Position numbers and translations under genes: made by a program. From NCBI RefSeq assembly GCF_018853465.1, contig NZ_JABBOU010000051.1, forward strand, positions 15,082 to 79,081: a stretch of DNA of 64,000 nt, given 5' to 3'. The notes beneath the pieces were generated by a model that had not been told where the DNA came from, made no database searches, and worked only from the letters and a program-made list of their open reading frames with translations. Positions 9,166 to 19,969 of this stretch are shown here, piece after piece (positions within the stretch are counted from its first letter, which is position 1; the number at the start of each line of letters is the position of its first letter). Origin of the DNA: Acidithiobacillus montserratensis. GTDB taxonomy: Bacteria; Pseudomonadota; Gammaproteobacteria; Acidithiobacillales; Acidithiobacillaceae.

Positions 9166-9612
9166 TCATAAACGAATTCCTTCTAAATCCGCTGCACCAA
9201 AATGATGTGGAAGCAAATCACGAAAAAGCAAGGCATCAGGTCTTCCGTCGTCAACGGATGTGTAAACCCACATATCGTCATCTGCGAACTCATTGAGGCG
9301 TTGACGACAATTTCCACATGGCCAAGCGGGCACGCGCCCTTTGCATGACACATAACACGCAAGAATCCTCTGAGGCCCCATAGTCGTCACCATTTGTCCG
9401 ATGGCCACCGCCTCTGCACATAATCCTGAAGGATATGCTGCATTTTCAATATTACACCCACTAAAAATGTGACCACTTGCTGTTAATATCGCAGCTCCTA
9501 CAGAAAAGCGAGAATAGGGAGCATAAGCATTGCGCAAAGCATCCTCGGCAGATCTTCTTAGTTGAGCAATGGTCGCGTCGGAGACTGCAAATTTTGTGTC
9601 GGCTCTTTTCAT
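9166..9612 (-). CDS. cdd: Cytidine deaminase
   Basis: 148 residues. It hydrolytically deaminates cytidine and deoxycytidine to uridine and deoxyuridine. The zinc site is intact: FSGCNIENAAYPSGLCAEAVAI gives the C-A-E catalytic box, and AWPCGNCRQRLNEF supplies the PCxxC zinc cysteines. The N-terminal RNAYAPYSRFSVGAAI is the usual substrate-binding segment. The size fits the short tetrameric (B. subtilis-like) type. Start is placed at 9612, where the ATG overlaps the stop of the upstream permease by one base (TAATG), indicating translational coupling. It feeds uridine to Udp encoded immediately downstream. Confidence 0.93.
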   Translation of the reverse strand: MKRADTKFAVSDATIAQLRRSAEDALRNAYAPYSRFSVGAAILTASGHIFSGCNIENAAYPSGLCAEAVAIGQMVTTMGPQRILACYVSCKGRVPAWPCGNCRQRLNEFADDDMWVYTSVDDGRPDALLFRDLLPHHFGAADLEGIRL

Positions 9613-10988
9613 TAAGCCAATCCCCTCTGTCTTTGTCGATGTTCTAAAATATTTAAGCCCATATAGTAGATCGCTCCAGTAATCAGCGCTGATGAAACCT
9701 GCCACGGAATATAATAAAAAATATAACTAAAGATATGAATTTTAATTTGCGCCAGTAAAATTCCAAAAATCAACATACTTATAGCCCATGGCGCTGGCCA
9801 GGAAATATTTTCTTGCCATCTTCTGGCAGGTTGATAAAAAAGGCTAATATTCTCTGTATAACGTCGATAATAAAACCAGTCAATAATGAGAATAAAAGTA
9901 AATGGAAACAGGAATGATCCCAACAAAGAAAGAAACCCTTCGATATAATTCAGGATACCGACTATCGCTAGAAAAGTTGCAAAGACTCCCAAAATAACCA
10001 CTATCACAGGCTGCATCAAGTGTCCTGGTTTATTGGCAGTATTCACAACTGCGAGTAATTTAGTAACCGCAGGATACAAATTCATGGCGTTAGTATGCGC
10101 AATAGCCAGTATGACACCTATCGCCGATACCTCTCCCCAAAATGGTAGATCTTTTCCCAATAAAGCGATATTCCAGTCCCCTGTCATTTGCAGTGCTATC
10201 AATCCTAGTATTCCCATGAGCAAAACGGCTGTCATAACTCCTGTTGCTGGCGCGAATGCATAAATGGCTTGCCGAAATATGTTCTCGCTCTCTTGTGTAG
10301 GTGAACAGAATCTGGTCACCGTCGGAAAATCATAAGCCCATGCCAAAAGGCTAAAACTCAATACAAGATCTATATCTTTACCCCAATGTACAGGCTCAGA
10401 GGCAATCGGCATTGAAAATGGATGCTGAGTAAACAAGTAATAGGCCAGGATCATATAGCACATAATGAAAATTAATGCCGTATATTTATAAAATTTTTCG
10501 AGTAACTCCATACCAAAAAAAACAAGAAAAATTTGTAATGCGCCCAGAAGAATGTACCAAAGGATACCGTATCCGGGGAAAAGCGTTTCCAATATTTTCC
10601 CACCCACATCCGTGTTCAACCCAAACCAACCAGCACCCACAATCGTGTACATGAGCGCTAGCACCGTTGCCCCTCCGATTCCGAATGTACGCCTGGCCAT
10701 AATCATGGAAATAACCGGCACCTGGCGTCCCATATGCGCCATTAATACGGCGGGGATCAAACCAATAAATAGTGCCAGAATTACAATCCAAACAAAATTC
10801 CTCAAGCCAATGCCATTGAGTAGCAACCCAATAACCGGCGTGGTCGCAGACGCAGAAGCCAATGCCCAGATAAGAAAAAGCATACCTGGTCGCATGGTAC
10901 GCGCTGAATCTGGAACCGGAGCTACCCCCAAAGTTTCAACTTTATGGCTTTCTGTCTCTCCAGCCACTGCGTTAGTTGTTTTATTCAT
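9612..10988 (-). CDS. NCS1-family nucleobase permease (second of tandem pair)
   Basis: 458 residues with about twelve membrane segments. NCS1 transporters import cytosine, uracil, allantoin, hydantoin, thiamine or purines by Na+ or H+ symport. The start of TM1 (MLFLIWALASASATTPVIG), the ARRTFGIGGATVLALMYTIVGAGWFGLNTDVGG region (residues ~90-120) and SFSLLAWAYDFPTVTRFC (TM6 substrate region) are typical of CodB-like members. Start is placed at 10988 (MNKTTNAV), overlapping the preceding permease by 8 bases; a longer frame upstream would run through that gene. Position between two pyrimidine-salvage genes suggests cytosine or another pyrimidine as substrate. Confidence 0.85.
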   Translation of the reverse strand: MNKTTNAVAGETESHKVETLGVAPVPDSARTMRPGMLFLIWALASASATTPVIGLLLNGIGLRNFVWIVILALFIGLIPAVLMAHMGRQVPVISMIMARRTFGIGGATVLALMYTIVGAGWFGLNTDVGGKILETLFPGYGILWYILLGALQIFLVFFGMELLEKFYKYTALIFIMCYMILAYYLFTQHPFSMPIASEPVHWGKDIDLVLSFSLLAWAYDFPTVTRFCSPTQESENIFRQAIYAFAPATGVMTAVLLMGILGLIALQMTGDWNIALLGKDLPFWGEVSAIGVILAIAHTNAMNLYPAVTKLLAVVNTANKPGHLMQPVIVVILGVFATFLAIVGILNYIEGFLSLLGSFLFPFTFILIIDWFYYRRYTENISLFYQPARRWQENISWPAPWAISMLIFGILLAQIKIHIFSYIFYYIPWQVSSALITGAIYYMGLNILEHRQRQRGLA

Positions 10989-12537
10989 GAGACACGCGTG
11001 AATGCACTGCCGAGTGCTGTTCTTCCTGCTTACCCATGAGATGAGGCTGGAATACCCACCGTAGCAAAAGATAAGACATCCCGGCCACAAAAAATGTCCA
11101 AAACCAACCATAGGTATATATACGATCAAATAAATCCGGCTGTATTACAATACCACCTGTACTTTGCGCTGCCGCGTAAAACCCAGGAAGGAGCGGCACT
11201 ACAGCCAGAGCGGTGGCCAGAAATGCATACTTGTTCCAACGAGAATAGACGCCATTCTCTCTATAGAGATCCTCTAAATGAATTATTCTTTTTTGCCAAA
11301 TCCAATAATCTGCGATCATGACGCCGGCTATGGCCCCTAGTAGGCTGCCATAGCCGGCCAACCAGGTAAAAATATAAGCCGAGGCATTCTCCATCAGTAA
11401 CCATGGGCACATCAAAATTCCTATTACCCCAGTGATAAAGCTGCCAGTACGAAAACTGATACGTTGCGGTGCTAAGTTAGAAAAATCATTAGCCGGTGAG
11501 ACAATATTGGCGCCCATATTTATGCTGGTCTGTGCGAGTAAAATGGCGCCCATAGCCAGCAATAATAACCCGCTATTCTGGGTTATATGGGGTATCAGGG
11601 TTATCGGACTCCAAAGGACTTGATGAAATAACCCGATGGCCGCCGCTGTCACAAAAATACCGATAAAACTGGTACTCATCATACCCAACGGCAACCCCAA
11701 TGATTGTCCAATGATCTGAGTTTTTTGCGATTTGGCGTAGCGTGTAAAATCAGGAATATTAAGACTCAATGTGGCCCAGTACCCCACATTGGCGGCCAAG
11801 CCCGGCCAGAAAATATCCCAGAAACGAGGCGAAGTAGGAGATACTAAACTGTTCGAGTGCTGAAGCACCTCAAAAAAACCTTGCCCCGTACCGATTGCCC
11901 AAAAAAACAGCAGCATGAGCAGCAAAATCAGGATGGGTGCAGCCACTGTTTCAAAGCGTTTAATTGCACGCATGCCACGCATGACAATCGCCATTTGCAG
12001 TAGCCAGAATAAACCAAATGCTACGAAATTATGATCCTGTAACTTGCTCCAGAAAGGCCAGAAATGGGCCATCAGCGCTGAAAGCGCAAGACCACCTAAC
12101 CAAGTCTGAATGCCAAACCAGCCACAAGCCACCAAACCCCGTGCCATGGCAGCCACCTTCGCACCACTGGTCCCAAATGAGGCCCGGACAAACACCGGAA
12201 AGGGAATCCCGTAACGCACTCCCACGTAAGCGTTCAGAAGCATAGGAATCAATACAAGCACATTTCCTAGTGTCACGGTCAGCAACGCCTGCCACCAGAG
12301 CATACCCGCCATCATCAGTCCTGAAGCCAGGGTATAGGTTGTCAATACAGCTGACATGCTGATCCACAATGCGGTCATGTTCCAGGTGCTCCAACTCCGC
12401 TCTGATGCGCCAACCGGAGCCATGTCGGCATTATACAGTTTTGAATTTTCCAGCGAGGCTTTCATCTCTCGAAGCGCGCCTCCATCGGGAACCGCAATCC
12501 CGGACCATCCTGTGGACATGCTTTTATGCGGCGACAT
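10981..12537 (-). CDS. NCS1-family permease, uracil/allantoin-hydantoin type
   Basis: 518 residues, twelve predicted membrane segments. The signature NTALWISMSAVLTTYTLASG near TM1, YGIPFPVFVRASFGTSGAK (TM2-3), VACGWFGIQTWLGGLAL and NIPDFTRYAKSQKTQIIGQ (TM6-loop) match the Fur/Mhp1/PucI-like branch of NCS1 that carries uracil, allantoin or hydantoins. The ATG at 12537 starts one base after the dihydropyrimidinase stop; an in-frame GTG at 12570 would overlap it. Context (reductive pyrimidine operon) favours uracil/thymine or dihydropyrimidine uptake. It is clearly a different subtype from the permease encoded next. Confidence 0.88.
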   Translation of the reverse strand: MSPHKSMSTGWSGIAVPDGGALREMKASLENSKLYNADMAPVGASERSWSTWNMTALWISMSAVLTTYTLASGLMMAGMLWWQALLTVTLGNVLVLIPMLLNAYVGVRYGIPFPVFVRASFGTSGAKVAAMARGLVACGWFGIQTWLGGLALSALMAHFWPFWSKLQDHNFVAFGLFWLLQMAIVMRGMRAIKRFETVAAPILILLLMLLFFWAIGTGQGFFEVLQHSNSLVSPTSPRFWDIFWPGLAANVGYWATLSLNIPDFTRYAKSQKTQIIGQSLGLPLGMMSTSFIGIFVTAAAIGLFHQVLWSPITLIPHITQNSGLLLLAMGAILLAQTSINMGANIVSPANDFSNLAPQRISFRTGSFITGVIGILMCPWLLMENASAYIFTWLAGYGSLLGAIAGVMIADYWIWQKRIIHLEDLYRENGVYSRWNKYAFLATALAVVPLLPGFYAAAQSTGGIVIQPDLFDRIYTYGWFWTFFVAGMSYLLLRWVFQPHLMGKQEEQHSAVHSRVSHE

Positions 12538-12538
12538 A

Positions 12539-15334
<2,796 letters not shown>

Positions 15335-15338
<4 letters not shown>

Positions 15339-16699
15339 ACACAGCTCCTCATATCTGACGCGAGGTCGGCTATCATGGAGGAAACAGCTATTTTGGCATC
15401 CGCTACTGCATGCACCGTAAGATCACCACTTAAACTTGCGCAATCACCTACCGCCCAAATTCCTGCAAGGCTTGTCTGTGCGAATTCATCTACGAGAATT
15501 TTCCCTCTGGAATCCAACTGCAGTTCAGGGGTGCCGGCAATCCAGCTTTCCGTTTCTAATTGCTGGCCAACAGCCACAAAGACCTGATCTACAGACCAAG
15601 TTACCATTTCTCCTTGATCCTGTAGTTGACCATCCAAAATATGCGTAGGCTGAAATTGGATGCTCCCGCACTGACCATTTTTCTCGTAGATCGCTACTGG
15701 ACGCAGATAATGATGAATGAAAACGCCCTGATCTCTCGCCAATTGTTGCTCATAGGTACTTGCGCCCATGGCCTCTTCTCCTCGCCGATAAGCAATATGC
15801 ACATCATCGGCGCCGAGCAGTCGTATTTGGATAGCGATATCTATAGCTGTCATTCCTCCACCAATCACGACGACATGTTTGCCGACTGGAACAGGTTCCT
15901 TGCGACGCATTTTCGCTATATACGGAACGGCACTTACCACTCCCGGCAAATCTTCACCAGGTATATGCAATTGCCGTTGTTTTTGGAGACCTACAGCCAA
16001 GACTACCCCCGAATACTCTTCACGCAGTTTCGGTAGACTTAATCCACTCCCCAAGGCTTTACCGTAATGCACATGAATTTTAGGATGGGATAACAAATTG
16101 TTGGCTTCTCGCTGCGCGGCATCATCCAGCATTTTATATGCGGCTATACCACTTTCATTGAGCCCCCCGGGCAAGTTTTGCGCTTCATAAACATCCACCA
16201 TTAAACCTGCCTGAGCCAACAAATAGGCAACGGTCATCCCCGCAGGGCCAGCGCCAACCACCGCTACTTTAGGTTTTGCATGTAATGCTGCAATTTCAAC
16301 GGATTCTGCTGACTTCATAGAATCCAAATCAAAATGATCCATCGCATACCGCTGCAGTAAGCCGATGGGGACAGGTCCACCTGCCTCGTGCATGCGAACA
16401 CAAGCTTGCTCACACAATGTTTCCACTGGACATACTCTGGAGCAGGAAGCACCTAGAGGATTCGCCTGGATAATACGCTCCGCCGCACGAGCGGCTTGCC
16501 CCACGGCTAGCGCCCGAATAAATCCGGGAATATCGATATCAGTAGGACAAGCAGAGACACAAGGAGCATCATAACAGTAATAACAACGCTCCGACTCAAT
16601 GTATGCAGATTCGTCAGAGAGGCGTTTTTCCAACCGTCGGAATTTCACCTCCAGCAAAGGCTCATCCAAAGTGATTTCAATCAGCGTAGTGTTACTCAT
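15335..16699 (-). CDS. preT: Dihydropyrimidine dehydrogenase subunit PreT
   Basis: 454 residues; the NAD(P)H:flavin electron-input subunit that partners PreA. The N-terminal cysteine-rich segment (CYYCYDAPCVSACP, CSRVCPVETLCEQAC) binds two [4Fe-4S] clusters as in glutamate synthase small-subunit-like proteins. It is followed by FAD-binding VAVVGAGPAGMTVAYLLAQ, a nucleotide-binding VVVIGGGMTAIDIAI and a C-terminal GIWAVGDCASLSGDLTVHAV motif. The start at 16699 overlaps the beta-ureidopropionase stop as ATGA; the GTG at 16708 is less likely. Confidence 0.95.
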
Positions 16700-17565
16700 G
16701 GTCGACACAAGTCACCATACATATCGGGTCTGCGGTCCCGATAAAACTGCCAAAGATCTCGTGCTTCCGCAATTTCTGCGAAATCCAGATCACTGACCAG
16801 GACTTCTTCCTGATCTCGACTGGCCTTGGCAATAATTTGTCCGCGTGGACTGGAAAAATAGCTTTGCCCATAAAACTCCCCAATATTCCAGGGTGCCTCA
16901 GTACCAACCCGGTTAATCGCACCCACAAAATAGCCGTTAGCGGCCGCATGCGCAGGCTGTTCAAGAGTCCATAGATATTCGGAAAGCCCAGCAACAGTAG
17001 CAGATGGATTAAAGACAATTTCTGCTCCGTTCAAGCCCAAGGCTCTGGCACCCTCCGGAAAATGCCGATCATAACAAATGTAGACTCCCACTTTCCCGTA
17101 AGCCGTCTGAAAAACAGGATAACCGAGATTACCGGGACGGAAGAAGAATTTCTCCCAAAAACCTTGTACCTGCGGAATATGGGTTTTCCGATACTTGCCA
17201 AGATAACGACCATCTGCATCAATGACAGCCGCTGTATTATAGTAAACGCCCGCCATTTCTCGCTCGTAAACTGGAACAATCATCACCATTTGATATTTTT
17301 TGGCATACTCCTGCAGCAAGCGTATGGTCGGACCATCTGGCACCTCTTCTGTCAGTGTATACCAACGTATATCCTGACTTGGGCAAAAATAGGGCCCATA
17401 GAATAATTCCTGCATACATAGCATCTGGGCCCCTTGAGCCGCGGCCAACCCGATATGTTGCAGATGTCGAGCAATCATTTCCTCCTTGATGGCTTCAGGG
17501 GAAAGAGCTTCAGCACCCACTGTTTGAGGCGCCTGAATAAGGGCACATCGGACAATTTGATTCAT
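16696..17565 (-). CDS. Beta-ureidopropionase (N-carbamoyl-beta-alanine amidohydrolase)
   Basis: 289 residues of the nitrilase superfamily. It releases beta-alanine, CO2 and ammonia from N-carbamoyl-beta-alanine. The Glu-Lys-Cys triad can be seen: E in MLCMQELFYGPYFC, K in YRKTHIPQVQGF, C in VGVYICYDRHFPEGARAL. SPRGQIIAKASRDQEEVLV near the C-terminus is typical. A closely related family acts on N-carbamoylputrescine; the preTA-dihydropyrimidinase neighbours favour the pyrimidine role. The ATG at 17565 has AGGA 5 bases upstream, and a TTG at 17580 is in frame. First gene of the minus-strand pyrimidine operon. Confidence 0.9.
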   Translation of the reverse strand: MNQIVRCALIQAPQTVGAEALSPEAIKEEMIARHLQHIGLAAAQGAQMLCMQELFYGPYFCPSQDIRWYTLTEEVPDGPTIRLLQEYAKKYQMVMIVPVYEREMAGVYYNTAAVIDADGRYLGKYRKTHIPQVQGFWEKFFFRPGNLGYPVFQTAYGKVGVYICYDRHFPEGARALGLNGAEIVFNPSATVAGLSEYLWTLEQPAHAAANGYFVGAINRVGTEAPWNIGEFYGQSYFSSPRGQIIAKASRDQEEVLVSDLDFAEIAEARDLWQFYRDRRPDMYGDLCRP

Positions 17566-17958
17566 ACCAATCCTTGCCAAAGAATGTGATGTTTACAGCT
17601 ATCTCAGCAAGGTATGTGCCAACCTCAACAACCCTCGATACATTTTTTCAATATAGATTTATCATCTTGTTTTATGAAGATTAAAAATTAAGTACTGATT
17701 ACAAGCTGCTCTTGAATTCTCCTCATCCGAGATTGTGGCTGAATATTTTATTAAACATTGAGGTGCAGGGCGCACCAAAGTAATGCAGCCATCCATCACC
17801 ACTCCCTATCCTGGTGCAAGCGTCTTTTGCCCTATTAGGCGTGATGTATACAATATTTTTGCAGCCTTGCTGCACCCCCAATGAAAGCAAGCAAAGGCAT
17901 AACTTTTGCTTAGCATATTTAACACGACCACAAGACGACACAAGAAGGTAAAGACTGC
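17566..17958. promoter_or_regulatory. Divergent promoter region between beta-ureidopropionase and aminotransferase genes
   Basis: This gene-free, AT-rich interval must hold the promoters for the leftward pyrimidine operon and the rightward aminotransferase. At 17860-17874 there is a short perfect inverted repeat TGCAGC-ctt-GCTGCA, about 85 bp before the aminotransferase start. A purine/pyrimidine-biased AT block at 17640-17690 could contain the leftward -10/-35 elements. The XRE-cupin regulator encoded downstream is a natural candidate to bind here, but no binding site is proven. Confidence 0.4.
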
Positions 17959-19278
17959 ATGAATAACCGCGCAAAAACCTGTATTGATCCCGCCTGCTGG
18001 CTGCCGTTTACCGCCAATCGTGATTTTCTCCAGAGGCCACGTCTCCTGCAGCGCGCCAAAGGAATGTACTATCAAACCCCGGATGGCCGTCCCATACTCG
18101 ATGCAACAGCGGGTTTGTGGTGCGTCAATGCTGGACATTGTCGTTCGGAAATCATTGATGCCATCACCAGGCAAGTCCAAGAAATGGATTTTGCCCCCAC
18201 CTTCCAAATGGGACACCCTCTAGTTTTTCAACTCGCCCAACGTCTAATTGGACTTATGCCAGCATCACTACAGCATGTTTTTTTTACTAACTCCGGATCC
18301 GAGTCAGCCGATACCGCCCTGAAAATTGCCCGTGCCTACCATCATGGTCGTGGAGAACCGCAACGCACATTATTTGTCGGGCGGGAAAAAGCTTATCATG
18401 GCGTGGGATTTGGAGGACTGAGTGTGGGGGGGCTACCACGCAACAAGGCCGCCTTTGGCCCATTACTGGACAGTGAACTACTTCCACATACCCTGGATCA
18501 GGAACATCATCGTTTTACCCGAGGTATTCCCGCCTGGGGAGATGATCCGGGTATAGCACTGGATAAAATTATTCAGAAGTATGGCTCAGAACGTATAGCA
18601 GCAGTCATAGTAGAACCTGTGGCCGGCTCTGCAGGCGTTATTGTCCCTCCCCAAAATTATCTTCAACAGCTCCGTAACGCCTGTGATAAAAATGGTTTGT
18701 TATTAATCTTTGATGAAGTTATCACTGGCTTTGGTCGCTTAGGAACCCCATTTGCCGCGCATTATTTTGCGGTGACACCCGATATTTTGACGACGGCAAA
18801 AGGCTTGACCAATGCTGCTGTACCTATGGGAGCCGTTTTTGTCAGCGACAATATTTATCAAAGCATCATGACCAACGCCCAAGAAGGGATTGAATTATTT
18901 CATGGCTACACCTACTCTGGACACCCTCTGGCCTGTGCTGCAGCGATGGCCACACTTGACATCCACGAAAAAGAAGGGCTACTTACTCGTGGGCGCGAAA
19001 TCGCTCCCTATTTTGAGAATGCACTTCACAGCTTGAGAGACTTGCCGCTGGTTACAGACATACGCAACATTGGAATGATGGGCGCCATTGAAATGCAAAG
19101 CCTGTCAGAGCATATCGGGGCACGGGGAATGGCTGCGCTCCAAAAAGCCTTTGATAGGGGACTACTCATTCGTAACACCGCTGATACCATTGCTCTTTCC
19201 CCCCCGCTGATCATTTCTGAGGAAGAAATAGATATAGCCATCAACATCATACGAGAGACTCTATTGAGTTTAGCATGA
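17959..19278 (+). CDS. Class III omega-aminotransferase, probably beta-alanine:pyruvate aminotransferase
   Basis: 439 residues, PLP-dependent fold type I. Hallmarks are DATAGLWCVNAGHC, FTNSGSESADTALKIAR (phosphate-binding loop), AYHGVGFGGLSVGG, the LIFDEVITGFGRLGTPFAA segment with the cofactor Asp, and the Schiff-base lysine in TTAKGLTNAAVPMGAV. Family members move the amino group of beta-alanine or other omega-amino acids to pyruvate, giving malonate semialdehyde. It faces away from the operon producing beta-alanine and so completes the reductive pathway (inference). RBS GAAGG precedes the ATG. No malonate-semialdehyde dehydrogenase is in the window. Confidence 0.88.
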   Translation: MNNRAKTCIDPACWLPFTANRDFLQRPRLLQRAKGMYYQTPDGRPILDATAGLWCVNAGHCRSEIIDAITRQVQEMDFAPTFQMGHPLVFQLAQRLIGLMPASLQHVFFTNSGSESADTALKIARAYHHGRGEPQRTLFVGREKAYHGVGFGGLSVGGLPRNKAAFGPLLDSELLPHTLDQEHHRFTRGIPAWGDDPGIALDKIIQKYGSERIAAVIVEPVAGSAGVIVPPQNYLQQLRNACDKNGLLLIFDEVITGFGRLGTPFAAHYFAVTPDILTTAKGLTNAAVPMGAVFVSDNIYQSIMTNAQEGIELFHGYTYSGHPLACAAAMATLDIHEKEGLLTRGREIAPYFENALHSLRDLPLVTDIRNIGMMGAIEMQSLSEHIGARGMAALQKAFDRGLLIRNTADTIALSPPLIISEEEIDIAINIIRETLLSLA

Positions 19279-19305
19279 CCACTTCCAGTCATAAATAATT
19301 TATTT

Positions 19306-19335
19306 TTTACTTTCACCACCTGATTTCACTATAAT
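19306..19335 (+). promoter_or_regulatory. Putative sigma70 promoter of the XRE-cupin regulator
   Basis: A perfect -10 hexamer TATAAT (19330-19335) is preceded at 18 bp by TTTACT (19306-19311, four of six matches to the -35 consensus). It lies in the 88-bp gap between the aminotransferase stop and the regulator start, so the regulator may be transcribed on its own as well as by read-through. Confidence 0.45.
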
Positions 19336-19366
19336 CACATTGTCAATAGGGGGTGGGGTAAATCAC

Positions 19367-19924
19367 ATGAGTAATCAAGATGATATCGGGCAGAGACTGC
19401 TACTTGTCAGAAAAATATACGGCCTCACCCAACGTGAACTTGCCCGACGAGCAGGTGTCACCAATGGAGCCATATCTTTAATTGAACAGAACCGGGTAAG
19501 CCCATCCATCAGTTCTCTCAAAAAAATATTGGATGGACTACCCATGTCTATCGCCGAGTTTTTTACATTGGACCTGATAACTTCTGATAAAGTTTTTTTC
19601 CGGGATAATGAGCTTCCGGATATCACCATGGATACCAAGATTACCATGAAACTCCTGGGTCTCAGCTCCAAAGGAAGAACCATACAAATATTACATGAAT
19701 ATTATGAACCTGGCGCAGATACAGGAGAAGCCATGCTCCGCCATAACGGCGAAGAAGGTGGAATCATAGTAAGAGGCACTATTCAACTGACCGTCGGTGA
19801 TAAAATTGAAAATCTTTCGGTCGGTGATGGATATTATTTTAACAGCCAATTACCGCATAGATTTGTTAATAATGGAAATGAAATTTGTGAGATTGTGAGC
19901 GCTAACTCCCCACCCAGCTTTTAG
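19367..19924 (+). CDS. XRE-family HTH regulator with C-terminal cupin domain (PuuR-like)
   Basis: 185 residues. Residues ~8-62 form an XRE helix-turn-helix (GQRLLLVRKIYGLTQRELAR, then GVTNGAISLIEQNRVSPSIS). Residues ~110-180 form a small cupin barrel (EPGADTGEAMLRHNGEEGG, SVGDGYYFNSQLPHRFVNNG). This architecture is common in local regulators of amine, beta-alanine and amino-acid catabolism, with the cupin sensing the small molecule. The ATG at 19367 is preceded by a GGGGTGGGG-like purine run. It follows the aminotransferase in the same orientation and is the probable regulator of the pyrimidine half of the island. Ligand unknown. Confidence 0.85.
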   Translation: MSNQDDIGQRLLLVRKIYGLTQRELARRAGVTNGAISLIEQNRVSPSISSLKKILDGLPMSIAEFFTLDLITSDKVFFRDNELPDITMDTKITMKLLGLSSKGRTIQILHEYYEPGADTGEAMLRHNGEEGGIIVRGTIQLTVGDKIENLSVGDGYYFNSQLPHRFVNNGNEICEIVSANSPPSF

Positions 19925-19934
19925 ATTCGTCCCT

Positions 19935-19969
19935 GGGAAGCCCAACCTGAGCTTCCCGAGCACATTTTT
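19935..19969 (+). terminator. Terminator after the XRE-cupin regulator
   Basis: The stem GGGAAGC (19935-19941) / GCTTCCC (19951-19957) has a 9-base loop and a short T run at 19965-19969. It lies 10 bases after the regulator stop and just before the stop of the converging receptor gene, so it insulates the two. Confidence 0.6.
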
